Origin: PALSA-243 sp049522755
GTDB taxonomy: Bacteria; Acidobacteriota; Terriglobia; Bryobacterales; Bryobacteraceae
NCBI GenBank assembly: GCA_049522755.1
Contig: JBEKNN010000012.1
Coordinates: 1-64,000 of the forward strand
Length of the DNA stretch: 64,000 nt
Direction of reading: 5' to 3'
Each line of letters begins with the position of its first letter. Within the stretch, counting starts at the first letter, position 1. A program made the position numbers and the translations under genes. The notes under the pieces were generated by a model. That model was not told the origin of the DNA, made no database searches, and saw only the letters and a list, made by a program, of their open reading frames with translations. This document shows, in pieces, positions 56,326 to 64,000 of this stretch.

Positions 56326-56598
56326 TCATTTGGCGCCGCTGTCTCGCCGCACCAGATCGCCGATGGCCGACACGAGCTTTCCGATGCGTTCGTCCAAGTT
56401 GGCGCTGAGAGCGGCGATCCGGGCGTCGGTTTCGCGGAAGCCCTCTTTCATGTCCTGCCCGACTTGCTGGAATCGCTCGTCCGTCTTCGATTGCGCCTCG
56501 ATCAGGACGACTAAAGCGTCGTCGAGTTTCTCTTGTTTTTTCGCCAGTGCTTCGATGGCCTTCCAGGCTCGGCTCTCGCTTTTCTCCAACTGCTCCAC
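56326..56598 (-). CDS. Small coiled-coil protein
   Basis: A 90-residue frame starts with GTG at 56598 behind a GGAGGAG ribosome site. It is entirely helical (VEQLEKSESRAWKAIEALAK; QSKTDERFQQVGQDMKEGFR; LDERIGKLVSAIGDLVRRDS) and soluble. An in-frame extension upstream to 56847 reads as unnatural sequence. A neighbouring frame upstream (GLWRTGRRRVEKVLGARWKR) also looks protein-like, so this may be the second half of a gene split by a frameshift. Related pairs of a one-helix membrane protein plus coiled coil are common; the role is unknown. Confidence 0.55.
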   Translation of the reverse strand: MEQLEKSESRAWKAIEALAKKQEKLDDALVVLIEAQSKTDERFQQVGQDMKEGFRETDARIAALSANLDERIGKLVSAIGDLVRRDSGAK

Positions 56599-56776
56599 GC
56601 GCGCGCTCCTCCAGTCGCTTCCATCGCGCGCCGAGCACTTTTTCCACCCGACGGCGTCCCGTCCGCCACAAGCCGCGCATGTCGTCGAGGAGCCGATTGA
56701 TTGCGTCGAGCGGCGGCCGGTTCCCCTTTGATGCCGGAAAGCGAGGCGGCGCATCTTGTGTTGACGCAGCCTTGCA

Positions 56777-57032
56777 TCATGCGGCTTTGGGTCTGGTGAA
56801 ACTACCCAATAAAAATTTTCGCCTCCAGGCCTTGAGTTCCAGCGCATCGACTTTTCTTTCGAGCGCGGAAAACCTCGTTTCGAGGGCGAGCAATCGATCT
56901 TCGATCCGCCCTAGCTAGCCGGGCCGAGATGTCGTCCAGGCGGCGGTTGTTGCTGGAGATCAAGGCCCAGACAGTGCCCAGGATCGTGATCATTATCGGG
57001 AGCGAAACCTGGAAGAAAGGCTGATCAAGCAT
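56777..57032 (-). pseudogene. Frameshifted small membrane/coiled-coil gene
   Basis: From ATG 57032 the frame gives MLDQPFFQVSLPIMITILGT followed by VWALISSNNRRLDDISARL, a membrane anchor leading into a coiled coil. After about residue 39, near 56908-56915 (GCTAGGGCGGATCG), it turns to low-quality sequence. In the +1-shifted frame the coiled coil continues naturally: RIEDRLLALETRFSALERKV, then DALELKAWRRKFLLGSFTRP and a stop at 56777. One extra G in GGG would explain it. A real mutation or a sequencing/assembly error are both possible. Confidence 0.65.
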
Positions 57033-57127
57033 TGTGACCAATGTACTTTATCGGCTCTGGTATCATCCCCATCATAACCCTTCAGGGGAAGGCTCGGATG
57101 CTCTTTCCGGCCCGCAACCGCCCAGCG

Positions 57128-58456
57128 CTAGAGGGCAGACGGAGAAGCGCCTCCGCCTTCTTTCACTGGCAACTCCATCTCGACTTCTAAGCCCGGTTTC
57201 GCGTTCTTGGCGCGGATGCATCCTTTATGTAGCTCAATGGCCCGTCGCGCAATGGATAATCCTAGACCAATGCCACCGCTGGCGCGGTCGCGGTCGGTCT
57301 CTACCCGATAGAAGGCGTCGAAGAGCCTGGGCAGAGCCTCTTCGGGAACGCCCGGGCCGTAGTCGCGCACGTCCACAATGGCTTTGCCGTTGTTGCGGGC
57401 CAGGCGCACTTCCACGTCGGATTCGCGCGGCGAATAGCGTATCGCGTTGCGGATCACGTTTTCTACGGCGCGCCGCAACAGCTCGGGGTCGCCAGCAACG
57501 GTGACCGCCTCGCGGGGTTGATACTGCAGGCCGCAGCCGCGCGCCGAGGCTTCAATACGCGAATCGTCCACCAGCTGCTGCACTAATCGATCGAGACGGA
57601 TGGGGTCGCGCCGCAGCGAATCGGGGTCGCCCTCGGCGCGGGTCACCTGCAGAAGCTGGCCCACCAGCGCGTTGAGGCGGTCCGACTCCTTTTGAATACG
57701 GTTCAGGGCGGATTCGGTATCGTCGCCGCTGCGCGCCAGCTCCACAGCCACGCCCAGCCGCGCCAGAGGCGAGCGCAATTCGTGAGAAATATCGAGCAGC
57801 AGGCGGCGTTCGGCGGCCAACAGGGTCTCAATGCGTCCGGCCATGCGGTCGAACGCGCCCGCCAACTGTCCCAACTCGTCGCGGCGCGTGGAATTGACGC
57901 GCGCCGAAAGATCGCCGTGCCCGAAGCGCTCCACCGCCTTTTGCAGCGCGCGCACGGGGCTGGTGAGGTGCAGCGCCAGCCAATAGCAGAGCAAGAGCGT
58001 GGCGCCCAGCCAGAAAATATGCTCCGGCGTCAGGAACCATGAGCTGACTCGCGGCCGCGGCGCGATGGAGATGAACCAGTAGCGTCCATCCTCGGCGGCG
58101 CGGGCGGCCATGGTGTCTCCCAGGAATTGCAGCGTCGGGGGCTGGCGAAATTTCCGAATCATATCCAGCCGATTCTGCCCGGTGAGAAGGTCGCGCCCGT
58201 TTTCGTCGGCAAGGATGCCCTGGATTCCATAAATCCGCTGCAAATTATCCATGAACGCCTGGAGCGCGGGAAGGCCGCCGTTCTCATAAGCCGCGCGGGC
58301 TTCCTCCATCTCGAACGTCATACGGCGCGCAGCCGGAGCTTCGGCATCGGTGACGTTCTGGTTCACGTTGATTGCGGAAATGAAGGCCGACCCCACCACG
58401 GTGATGGCCACGGTACACCAGAACCAGAGCAGAATCTTGGCGAAAAGCGAATTCAT
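57128..58456 (-). CDS. CpxA-like membrane sensor histidine kinase
   Basis: The 442-residue protein has two membrane helices (about 6-27 and 147-165) around a periplasmic sensor and a HAMP segment. The HisKA site is LLLDISHELRSPLARLGVAV, with His at ~226. HATPase boxes are VIRNAIRYSPRESD, DVRDYGPGVPEEALPRLF and GIGLGLSIARRAIELH. The arrangement fits the CpxA group that senses envelope stress. It overlaps the upstream regulator gene by 4 bases (ATGA type). The signal is not predictable. Confidence 0.93.
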   Translation of the reverse strand: MNSLFAKILLWFWCTVAITVVGSAFISAINVNQNVTDAEAPAARRMTFEMEEARAAYENGGLPALQAFMDNLQRIYGIQGILADENGRDLLTGQNRLDMIRKFRQPPTLQFLGDTMAARAAEDGRYWFISIAPRPRVSSWFLTPEHIFWLGATLLLCYWLALHLTSPVRALQKAVERFGHGDLSARVNSTRRDELGQLAGAFDRMAGRIETLLAAERRLLLDISHELRSPLARLGVAVELARSGDDTESALNRIQKESDRLNALVGQLLQVTRAEGDPDSLRRDPIRLDRLVQQLVDDSRIEASARGCGLQYQPREAVTVAGDPELLRRAVENVIRNAIRYSPRESDVEVRLARNNGKAIVDVRDYGPGVPEEALPRLFDAFYRVETDRDRASGGIGLGLSIARRAIELHKGCIRAKNAKPGLEVEMELPVKEGGGASPSAL

Positions 58457-59145
58457 TCCGGCGCCGAATCCTCGGGCGTGCGCGCCAACTGATACCCCAC
58501 GCCGCGGATGGTCTTGATGATCGATTCGCCCCGTTCCAGCTTCTTGCGCAAGTGACTGATGTGCATGTCGATGGAGCGGTCGAACGGCGTGGCCTTGCGG
58601 TTGTAGAAATTCTCCATCAGCGCGTCGCGCGACAGCACACGGCCGGCGGAGCGCATCAGCATTTCGAGAATATCGAACTCGAACGTGGTCAACTCAATGG
58701 GCTTGCCGCCGGAGTATACCTCGCGGTTAGCCGGGTCGAGGACGATGCCGTTAACTTCGATCCGGCCGGCCGGCGCCGCGGGACGCGCTTCGTAACGCCG
58801 CAAAATGGCGCGGATGCGCGCGGCCAGCTCGCGCGGGTTAAAGGGCTTGGCCAGGTAATCGTCGGCGCCGATTTCGAGACCGACGATGCGGTCCACGTCC
58901 TCGCCGCGGGCAGTGAGCATGATGACCGGCACTTTGCTGTGGGTGCGAAGGCGGCGGAGGATCTCAAATCCGTCGATGCCGGGCAGCATGACGTCGAGTA
59001 CCACCAGATCGACGCCGGGCTGACCCGCCCGTTCCAGGCCGCGGTTGCCTTCGTGTTCGCACTCCACTGTGAAGCCTTCGCGTTTGAGGAACTCACCGAG
59101 CAGAGCGCACAGCTCCGCGTCGTCGTCGATCAACAAGAGGTGCAC
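58453..59145 (-). CDS. CpxR-like response regulator (OmpR family)
   Basis: The 230-residue regulator has receiver acidic residues LLIDDDAELC, phospho-Asp in DLVVLDVMLPGIDGFEI (~52) and YLAKPFNPREL. The winged-helix domain has IELTTFEFDILEMLMRSAGR, DMHISHLRKKLERG and RGVGYQLA. It is first in the operon with its kinase. No Cpx target genes are recognisable nearby. Confidence 0.95.
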   Translation of the reverse strand: MHLLLIDDDAELCALLGEFLKREGFTVECEHEGNRGLERAGQPGVDLVVLDVMLPGIDGFEILRRLRTHSKVPVIMLTARGEDVDRIVGLEIGADDYLAKPFNPRELAARIRAILRRYEARPAAPAGRIEVNGIVLDPANREVYSGGKPIELTTFEFDILEMLMRSAGRVLSRDALMENFYNRKATPFDRSIDMHISHLRKKLERGESIIKTIRGVGYQLARTPEDSAPE

Positions 59146-59214
59146 GGCTAAAACTTAACACAGAAGTCCGGGCCGCACATAAGCTCACTCCTCGGGAAGG
59201 TAGAAGCTGGGACG

Positions 59215-59310
59215 TTCGACGCAGAGACGCTGAGACACAGAGATCGGCGCTGAGAAGCATTTAAGAGTTTTCTCTGCGCTTCCTCTGCGTCTCAGCGTCT
59301 CTGCGTCGAA
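59215..59310. repeat. Long imperfect palindrome R4, copy 2
   Basis: TTCGACGCAGAGACGCTGAG at the left and its near-perfect inverse CTCAGCGTCTCTGCGTCGAA at the right. The AT-rich middle contains TTAAGAGTTTTCTC. It is the best-preserved copy. Confidence 0.85.
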
Positions 59311-59368
59311 AACACACTCCCCATTTCAACGCCGAATTCGCCAATCCGCACAATTCTGCAAAAAACAA

Positions 59369-59397
59369 TTCACAATGGGAATGTTTTCTGTTATGCT
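59369..59397 (+). promoter_or_regulatory. Promoter of the 59436 gene
   Basis: TTCACA (59369-59374) and TATGCT (59392-59397) are separated by 17 bases in an AT-rich patch. The start codon lies 39 bases downstream with GCGAGGAACT before it. Both boxes match the sigma-70 consensus at four or five of six positions. Confidence 0.5.
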
Positions 59398-59435
59398 GTT
59401 ATCGCTCTGGTAATTTCACCTCCGCGCGAGGAACT

Positions 59436-59924
59436 ATGGAGACAGCCGCACAAGGCATTTTGACTCGCGACGAAATGGAGAGCAGGCGCCTGTTAGCCGC
59501 ACAGGACCTGCAAAACGGGCTAACTCAGTCCCAAATCGCACGCAAATTTGGGGTGAGCCGGACTACGGCATCGCGCTGGCATGGCGCGCTGCACCGTAAG
59601 GGCGTGGAGTCGCTTCGCAAGCGTCGAGCTACCGGCCGGCCCAGCCGCCTCAACCTGGAACAGCAAGAGGGCGTTACGGAAATCTTCCGCGCCGGCGCCC
59701 AAGCCGCTGGTTTCGCCGACGACCGTTGGACCACCGCGCGTTTCGCGTCCGCCATCGATAAGCGCTATGGCATCCGATACGATCCGGACCATGTGGGCCG
59801 CATTATGCGCCAGCTTGGCCTGCGTTCCCGACACCATGTCGCCCAGTGCCCCGCACCCGAGGTCATCTACGCTTCGCCGGCCGCATTGACAGCGGCGGCC
59901 GCGGCGGAGCAGTCGGCGGCTTAG
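59436..59924 (+). CDS. Orphan IS630-type helix-turn-helix protein
   Basis: The 162-residue product has the tandem HTH plus winged-helix region found at the N-terminus of IS630-like transposases: LQNGLTQSQIARKFGVSRTT, ASRWHGALHRKGVESLRKRR, and YGIRYDPDHVGRIMRQLGLR. The DDE nuclease half is missing, and the sequence ends in a normal Ala-rich tail (LTAAAAAEQSAA). It has its own promoter. It could be a transposase relic or a domesticated DNA-binding protein. No inverted repeats flank it. Confidence 0.75.
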   Translation: METAAQGILTRDEMESRRLLAAQDLQNGLTQSQIARKFGVSRTTASRWHGALHRKGVESLRKRRATGRPSRLNLEQQEGVTEIFRAGAQAAGFADDRWTTARFASAIDKRYGIRYDPDHVGRIMRQLGLRSRHHVAQCPAPEVIYASPAALTAAAAAEQSAA

Positions 59925-60012
59925 CAAATTCGCCGGCCATCGCGGAGTCTCTGCGCCGGGGGAATGTGGTGCGCGCTAATGCGGTGTGCGCCAGTGAGTA
60001 GCGGAAGCGAAC

Positions 60013-60060
60013 GCGTTCACACGATTGTGAACGCCGCACGCAGAAGTGCGTGCGCCACGA
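60013..60060. repeat. Double-hairpin repeat R1, copy 4
   Basis: GCGTTCACACGATTGTGAAC then GC, followed by GCACGCAGAAGTGCGTGCGC and CACGA. It lies between the convergent stops of the HTH gene and the secreted protein gene. Confidence 0.8.
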
Positions 60061-60082
60061 TTGCATGGCATAACGGTTGGAG

Positions 60083-61414
60083 CTAGCGAGCGGCTATTAT
60101 GTAGCGGCCGCTGGTGGTGCGGTCTATGAAGTAACTGGCGATTCGATCGCCGTGTAGAACGACGATCCCGTCGGTCGCGCCCAGATAGACAACTTCGCCG
60201 GCTTGGGTGATCGACATAGCGATCGAGGTAACAATGTCGGGTATGGCAAAGCTTCGCACCTGAGCGGTTTCGCGATCCCACCGCAACAGGCCTCCGGAAC
60301 TGTTTCCATACTCGCCGCGCCGGTAAAGCGCCAACCAGACGCAGTCGGCTTTCACCAGAATCGCGGATACCGACCAGCGCTGAATCTCGGGCGGGGAATA
60401 GAGGCGGTAAGTCGCGGTGGCAGCGTCGAAATATCCAAATCCGCCTACGCCGGTCAACCCCTCGCTGTTGTAGAAAGTCTTGCCGAACCAGAGACGGCCG
60501 CCCTCCAATTGGTACGGACCTATCTCCTCGTTCCTCTCCGCCTGGTCGGGCCGGGCAAAGCTCTTGACGTCGTCTGGACGAGCCTCCTGCCACGTGCGAA
60601 GGTCCGATTGGGGCAGCGGATAAGATTTTTGATTCGGGCCGGGACGTTCTACGATCAGCGTATATTCGGAGCCGTAACGGTTCTTTTCCTTGGATAGCCG
60701 GAAGCGTTGGCCGGGTCCGAAGCCGCCGACGGAATCGGGTGGAGAAGCGGGCGTGTGGAAGATTTGGTCTCCAATGCGCGATTCCTCCATGGGGACTTGC
60801 GACAGCACGCGTCTGGCTTCCGCGGCAGGCGCCACACGAAGCGCGGCCGTCGCCCGGTCCACGTCCACAAGCAGCAATTGCTGGTTGTTGGCCATCACGA
60901 AGCGCGGACCGCCGGCGCCGCCTAACACCTGTGCGGTCCAGTAAGGTGGATAAGCGAAGTAGCTCACTACGGCCTTTGCGCGGATATCGTAGACGAATTT
61001 CCGATTCTCATAGGTGGCCCATTTCTCGCCGACGCACGACAGCACTAACTCTTGCACGGTCATGCGCTCGATGCTTGTAGAGCAATCGTCGTTGGGGCCG
61101 GGTTCGATGGCGAGTTGGTGAACGCGACCCGGATCTGACCTGGACTGAAGAAACAGCCCGAGACGGTCTTGCAGCGACCACCAATAGCGGGCGCCGGGGC
61201 GGTCGCCCTGAGGCTGGCGCGAAGCTATCGCTAATACCAGATCCAACCGGTCGTCCGCCGGCATTCGCTTCACGATCGCGGCATTCGCGATTGCCGGGGC
61301 GGCGCGCCGGAGGGCGGCGATTACGGCGCCGTCAGCCACGGTTGGCTCCGCCGCCCGGAGAAAAGTTATGACGAGCAGGCAGGCCAGCGGCGCACGGCGA
61401 AGCAGTCTATCCAT
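60083..61414 (-). CDS. Exported protein of unknown function
   Basis: The 443-residue product begins with a signal peptide (residues 1-22, MDRLLRRAPLACLLVITFLR). The rest is rich in short beta-like segments such as PRFVMANNQQLLLVDVDRAT, FGYFDAATATYRLYSPPEIQ and AGEVVYLGATDGIVVLHGDR. These suggest a beta-propeller, possibly with a helical N-terminal part. Two cysteines lie close together near residues 110-125. I recognise no catalytic motif and no named family. It is alone in its transcription unit. Confidence 0.65.
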   Translation of the reverse strand: MDRLLRRAPLACLLVITFLRAAEPTVADGAVIAALRRAAPAIANAAIVKRMPADDRLDLVLAIASRQPQGDRPGARYWWSLQDRLGLFLQSRSDPGRVHQLAIEPGPNDDCSTSIERMTVQELVLSCVGEKWATYENRKFVYDIRAKAVVSYFAYPPYWTAQVLGGAGGPRFVMANNQQLLLVDVDRATAALRVAPAAEARRVLSQVPMEESRIGDQIFHTPASPPDSVGGFGPGQRFRLSKEKNRYGSEYTLIVERPGPNQKSYPLPQSDLRTWQEARPDDVKSFARPDQAERNEEIGPYQLEGGRLWFGKTFYNSEGLTGVGGFGYFDAATATYRLYSPPEIQRWSVSAILVKADCVWLALYRRGEYGNSSGGLLRWDRETAQVRSFAIPDIVTSIAMSITQAGEVVYLGATDGIVVLHGDRIASYFIDRTTSGRYIIAAR

Positions 61415-61586
61415 GACGTCCTGTCAAGGCAATTCAGGGTCCGCTCTTGGGGCTATTTGGTTTGAGCGGGAGCGGCGTCTTGAGCGTGTTTGGTCCGCAC
61501 GGGCCGTGGGGCGGCAGCCACAGAGTTGAGGCCGGGAGTGAGCCCGTTTGGAGACCGGACGCCCCGCTGCGCTACATCGACAAATA

Positions 61587-63143
61587 TCACAGCGGAATGT
61601 TGCCGTGCTTCTTGCGCGGCATGGTGTCCACTTTGTTTTCGAGCATGCGCAGCGCGCGGATGACCCGCGGCCGTGTCTCGTGCGGCTCGATCACGTCATC
61701 GATATAGCCGCGCTCGGCAGCTACGAACGGATTGGCGAAGCGCTCGCGGAACTCCTCCGTCTTCTGGCGGCGAATCGTCTCCTGGGCTTCCTGGTCAGCC
61801 GCAGCGGCTAGCTCGCGGCGGTAGACAATGTTCACGGCGCCTTCGGGCCCCATCACGGCAATCTCCGCGCTGGGCCATGCCAGGTTGATATCCGTGCGAA
61901 TGTGCTTCGACCCCATCACGCAGTACGCGCCGCCGTAGGCTTTTCGCGTGATCACCGTGATCTTGGGCACGGTGGCTTCGGCGTAGGCGTAGAGCAGTTT
62001 GGCGCCGTGGCGAATGATGCCGCCGAACTCCTGTTCGGTGCCGGGCAGGAAACCGGGGACGTCTTCAAACGTCAGGATCGGAATGTTGAAAGCGTCGCAA
62101 AAACGCACGAAGCGAGCGCCCTTCACCGATGAATTGATATCCAGGCATCCGGCCAGATACGCGGGCTGATTGGCGACAATGCCAACCGAGCGGCCATCCA
62201 TGTGGGCGAAGCCGACCACGATATTCGGCGCCCAATGCTCGTGAACCTCGAAGAACTCGCCGTCGTCGGCGACGCGGTGGATCACGTCCTTGATGTCGTA
62301 CGGCTGGTTCGATTCCGGCGGTACGACGGTATCGAGCGCCGCGTCCATGCGGTCGATGGGGTCGGACGTGACGCGGCGCGGCGCGTCTTCGCGATTGTTC
62401 TGCGGCAGGTAGCCGAGCAGCTCGCGGATCATGCGCAGGCACTCGGCGTCGCCGGCCGCGCTGAAGTGGCCCACGCCGCTGATGGAATTGTGAGTGGCGG
62501 CGCCGCCCAGTTTCTCCTTGGTGACATCCTCGTGCGTGACGGTCTTGATGACGTCGGGACCGGTGACGAACATGTAGCTGGTCTGGTCCACCATGAAGAC
62601 GAAATCGGTGATGGCGGGCGAATAGACGGCGCCGCCGGCGCAGGGGCCCATGATGGCGGAAATCTGCGGCACCACGCCGCTGGCGAGCGTGTTGCGCAGG
62701 AAAATATCGGCATAGCCGGCCAGCGAGACGACGCCTTCCTGGATGCGCGCGCCGCCGGAATCATTGAGGCCGATCACAGGCGCGCCGGTCTTCAAGGCGA
62801 GGTCCATGATCTTGCAGATTTTCAGCGCGTTGGATTCGGAAAGCGAGCCGCCGAAGACGGTGAAATCCTGCGCGAAGACGTAAACCAGGCGGCCGTTGAT
62901 GCGGCCGTGGCCGGTGACGAAGCCATCGCCGGGGACGTTCTGATCCTCCATGCCGAAATCGCGGCAGCGGTGGGTGACCAGCTTGTCGAGCTCTTCGAAA
63001 GAGTTTTCGTCCAGCAGCAGATCGATGCGCTCGCGCACCGAGAGCTTTCCTTCTTTGTGCTGGCGCTCGCGGCGTTCGCTTCCGCCGCCCTGTTCGGCCG
63101 CCAGGTGGCGGCGGCGCAGTTCCTCAAGCCGGTTCATCGGCAC
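61587..63143 (-). CDS. Acyl-CoA carboxylase carboxyltransferase (beta) subunit, propionyl-CoA type
   Basis: The 518-residue product is the carboxyltransferase beta subunit of biotin-dependent acyl-CoA carboxylases (PccB-like). It transfers CO2 from carboxybiotin to propionyl- or acetyl-CoA. Features are ERIDLLLDENSFEELDKLVT at the N-terminus and GGSLSESNALKICKIMDLAL. The acyl-CoA and biotin oxyanion loops follow: GLNDSGGARIQEGVVSLAGY, GPCAGGAVYSPAITDFVFMV, and KAYGGAYCVMGSKHIRTDIN. The biotin carboxylase partner is not in this window. It may feed the methylmalonyl-CoA pathway. Confidence 0.93.
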   Translation of the reverse strand: MPMNRLEELRRRHLAAEQGGGSERRERQHKEGKLSVRERIDLLLDENSFEELDKLVTHRCRDFGMEDQNVPGDGFVTGHGRINGRLVYVFAQDFTVFGGSLSESNALKICKIMDLALKTGAPVIGLNDSGGARIQEGVVSLAGYADIFLRNTLASGVVPQISAIMGPCAGGAVYSPAITDFVFMVDQTSYMFVTGPDVIKTVTHEDVTKEKLGGAATHNSISGVGHFSAAGDAECLRMIRELLGYLPQNNREDAPRRVTSDPIDRMDAALDTVVPPESNQPYDIKDVIHRVADDGEFFEVHEHWAPNIVVGFAHMDGRSVGIVANQPAYLAGCLDINSSVKGARFVRFCDAFNIPILTFEDVPGFLPGTEQEFGGIIRHGAKLLYAYAEATVPKITVITRKAYGGAYCVMGSKHIRTDINLAWPSAEIAVMGPEGAVNIVYRRELAAAADQEAQETIRRQKTEEFRERFANPFVAAERGYIDDVIEPHETRPRVIRALRMLENKVDTMPRKKHGNIPL

Positions 63144-63170
63144 TATTGTAGCGGGGTGGCATGCCGTCCT

Positions 63171-63272
63171 TTCGACGCAGAGACGCTGAGGAACTCAGGG
63201 AAAACTGAAAGAGATTGAATTTTTGAATTCTTCTCTGCGCTTATCTCTGCGCCTCAGCGTCTCTGCGTCGAA
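63171..63272. repeat. Long imperfect palindrome R4, copy 3
   Basis: TTCGACGCAGAGACGCTGAG at the left, GCGCCTCAGCGTCTCTGCGT then CGAA at the right, and an AT-rich centre (TTGAATTTTTGAATTC). It separates the carboxylase and glycosyltransferase genes, both on the minus strand. Confidence 0.8.
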
Positions 63273-63285
63273 GTCCTGGCGCTGG

Positions 63286-64000
63286 TTACAAGCGAATCTG
63301 CGGCGCGGGGATCAGCTCGAAGCGGCCATCGGGCAGCAACTGGTATTTGTGGCCGCGCCAGACGATTGTGTTGCCGAAGAAACCGCCGATCCATACGCCG
63401 AAGCTCAGCATGTCCTGCACCGGCAGCATCCACCAAGAGCGGCGCGTCAAAGGGTCGCGCAACACCGGACCGGCGGTGGCACATACCGAGGCGAAGCGGA
63501 GCACCGCAGCCGCGACAGCTATCGGCCACAATGCGGGCGCGGCTACCCATGCCAACAGCGCCAAAGGCAGTGGATGCGTGAACACCTGGCCGATATATCC
63601 CCACGGGCGGGAACGCCGCGTGCTGCGCGCCCAACGCAGGCGGTGACGGATGTTGGCTTGCAAACGCTGCGCGCCAATGCGGTGCTCGATCACGTACGAC
63701 GAAAGAATCACGCCGCAGCCGCATTCGGCCGCCAGCTTGCCCATGACGAAATCTTCCGCTAGAAAATCCTTGACCGCGTCGAAGCCGCCTATGCTGGCCA
63801 GCGTTTCGCGCCGCGCTGCGATGGTTGGGCCGATGGCGAACTTCATGCCGTCGAGCATGCGCGCCATCAGCACGCCCCCGATGAATTCCGTATTCAGGCC
63901 CAGGGCTTCGAGCACGCTCCAGAAACTGTGGCCGGGCACGGCCCGATACGGACAAGTCGCCAGGCCGGTGTGCGGATTTTGAAACTCGCCGGCGAACACA
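63286..64000 (-). CDS. Glycosyltransferase of ceramide glucosyltransferase/HpnI type (partial)
   Basis: The C-terminal 237 residues are present and the gene continues past the window edge. The GT21-like features are the acidic pair in FLAEDFVMGKLAAECG (DxxxG region), RLRWARSTRRSRPWG (the R-x-x-R-W acceptor motif) and three C-terminal hydrophobic helices (LALLAWVAAPALWPIAVAAA; MLSFGVWIGGFFGNTIVW). Homologues put a sugar on ceramide or, as HpnI, on hopanoid side chains. In an acidobacterium the hopanoid role is plausible, but the neighbouring genes are outside the window. Confidence 0.82.
   Translation of the reverse strand, partial: VFAGEFQNPHTGLATCPYRAVPGHSFWSVLEALGLNTEFIGGVLMARMLDGMKFAIGPTIAARRETLASIGGFDAVKDFLAEDFVMGKLAAECGCGVILSSYVIEHRIGAQRLQANIRHRLRWARSTRRSRPWGYIGQVFTHPLPLALLAWVAAPALWPIAVAAAVLRFASVCATAGPVLRDPLTRRSWWMLPVQDMLSFGVWIGGFFGNTIVWRGHKYQLLPDGRFELIPAPQIRL

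Larger units (their letters stand above)
59146..59435. other. Divergent gap with a long palindrome and a promoter
   Basis: No gene. It contains the R4 palindrome (59215-59310) and a well-formed promoter (59369-59397) ahead of the plus-strand gene. The palindrome separates the two divergent upstream regions. Confidence 0.5.

Noticed and set aside
1..64000. tRNA, rRNA, tmRNA or RNase P RNA genes
   Set aside because: Reading the gaps on both strands I found no cloverleaf T-arm signature or conserved rRNA, tmRNA or RNase P core words. A tRNAscan and Infernal run would be decisive.

Overview
The window looks like chromosomal DNA of an acidobacterium of the Solibacter/Bryobacter type. The main grounds are the C-terminal module of the subtilase at 52605-56132, which I recognise as the Solibacter-type domain (TIGR03437), a GC-rich composition, many secreted proteins and two-component pairs, and a housekeeping cluster in the order yicC-gmk-rpoZ-coaBC-(UDG)-priA. 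LptD, an MsbA-like exporter, FadL and a heptosyltransferase indicate a Gram-negative envelope. I saw no rRNA, tRNA, CRISPR array, prophage or complete insertion sequence.

Layout. 272-10354 (minus): Trm112-like protein, GT9 heptosyltransferase, MsbA-like ABC exporter, YicC, guanylate kinase, RNA polymerase omega, CoaBC, type-4 uracil-DNA glycosylase, a LuxR-type regulator and PriA. 10.5-15.5 kb: MFS exporter, a truncated-haemoglobin/ankyrin fusion, a PIN-domain remnant, a GAF-ANTAR regulator and a secreted TPR protein. 15.5-22.8 kb: secreted RraA-like protein, esterase, lactonase-type beta-propeller, a CPA2 antiporter and an M28 peptidase. 23-26 kb: a PAS3 hybrid histidine kinase with a recent in-frame PAS duplication. 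26.4-29.9 kb (plus): an operon of two inositol-dehydrogenase-like enzymes, a 36-residue membrane peptide and a GRP-like sugar permease. 30-32.3 kb: a secreted protein and a vapBC-type toxin-antitoxin pair among gene debris. 32.3-36.2 kb: two-component system, sugar transferase and HipA-like kinase. 36.2-41.2 kb: small protein, histone-H1-like protein, MltD-type transglycosylase and a second-type EF-G. 41.3-50.5 kb: Uma2 nuclease, SDR, antitoxin remnant, HD-GYP-like protein, FadL, zinc-ribbon/RDD protein, LptD, PilZ protein and a small membrane protein. 50.5-59.1 kb: heparinase-like protein, a gap with two terminator-like RNA structures, the subtilase, a frameshifted membrane/coiled-coil gene and a CpxAR-like pair. 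59.4-64 kb: an orphan transposase-type HTH protein, a secreted protein, an acyl-CoA carboxylase beta subunit and the end of a glycosyltransferase cut by the window edge.

Scattered through the gaps are several families of palindromic repeats: a double hairpin (four copies), short GTGGGACAG-type hairpins (about ten, two of them inside the uracil-DNA glycosylase gene and translated), and long ~100-base palindromes (three plus one arm). These repeats and the plus-strand RNA candidate at 52.07-52.46 kb are the least explained sequence. The most unusual protein is the globin-ankyrin fusion. No single cluster reads as an obvious new defence or biosynthetic system.
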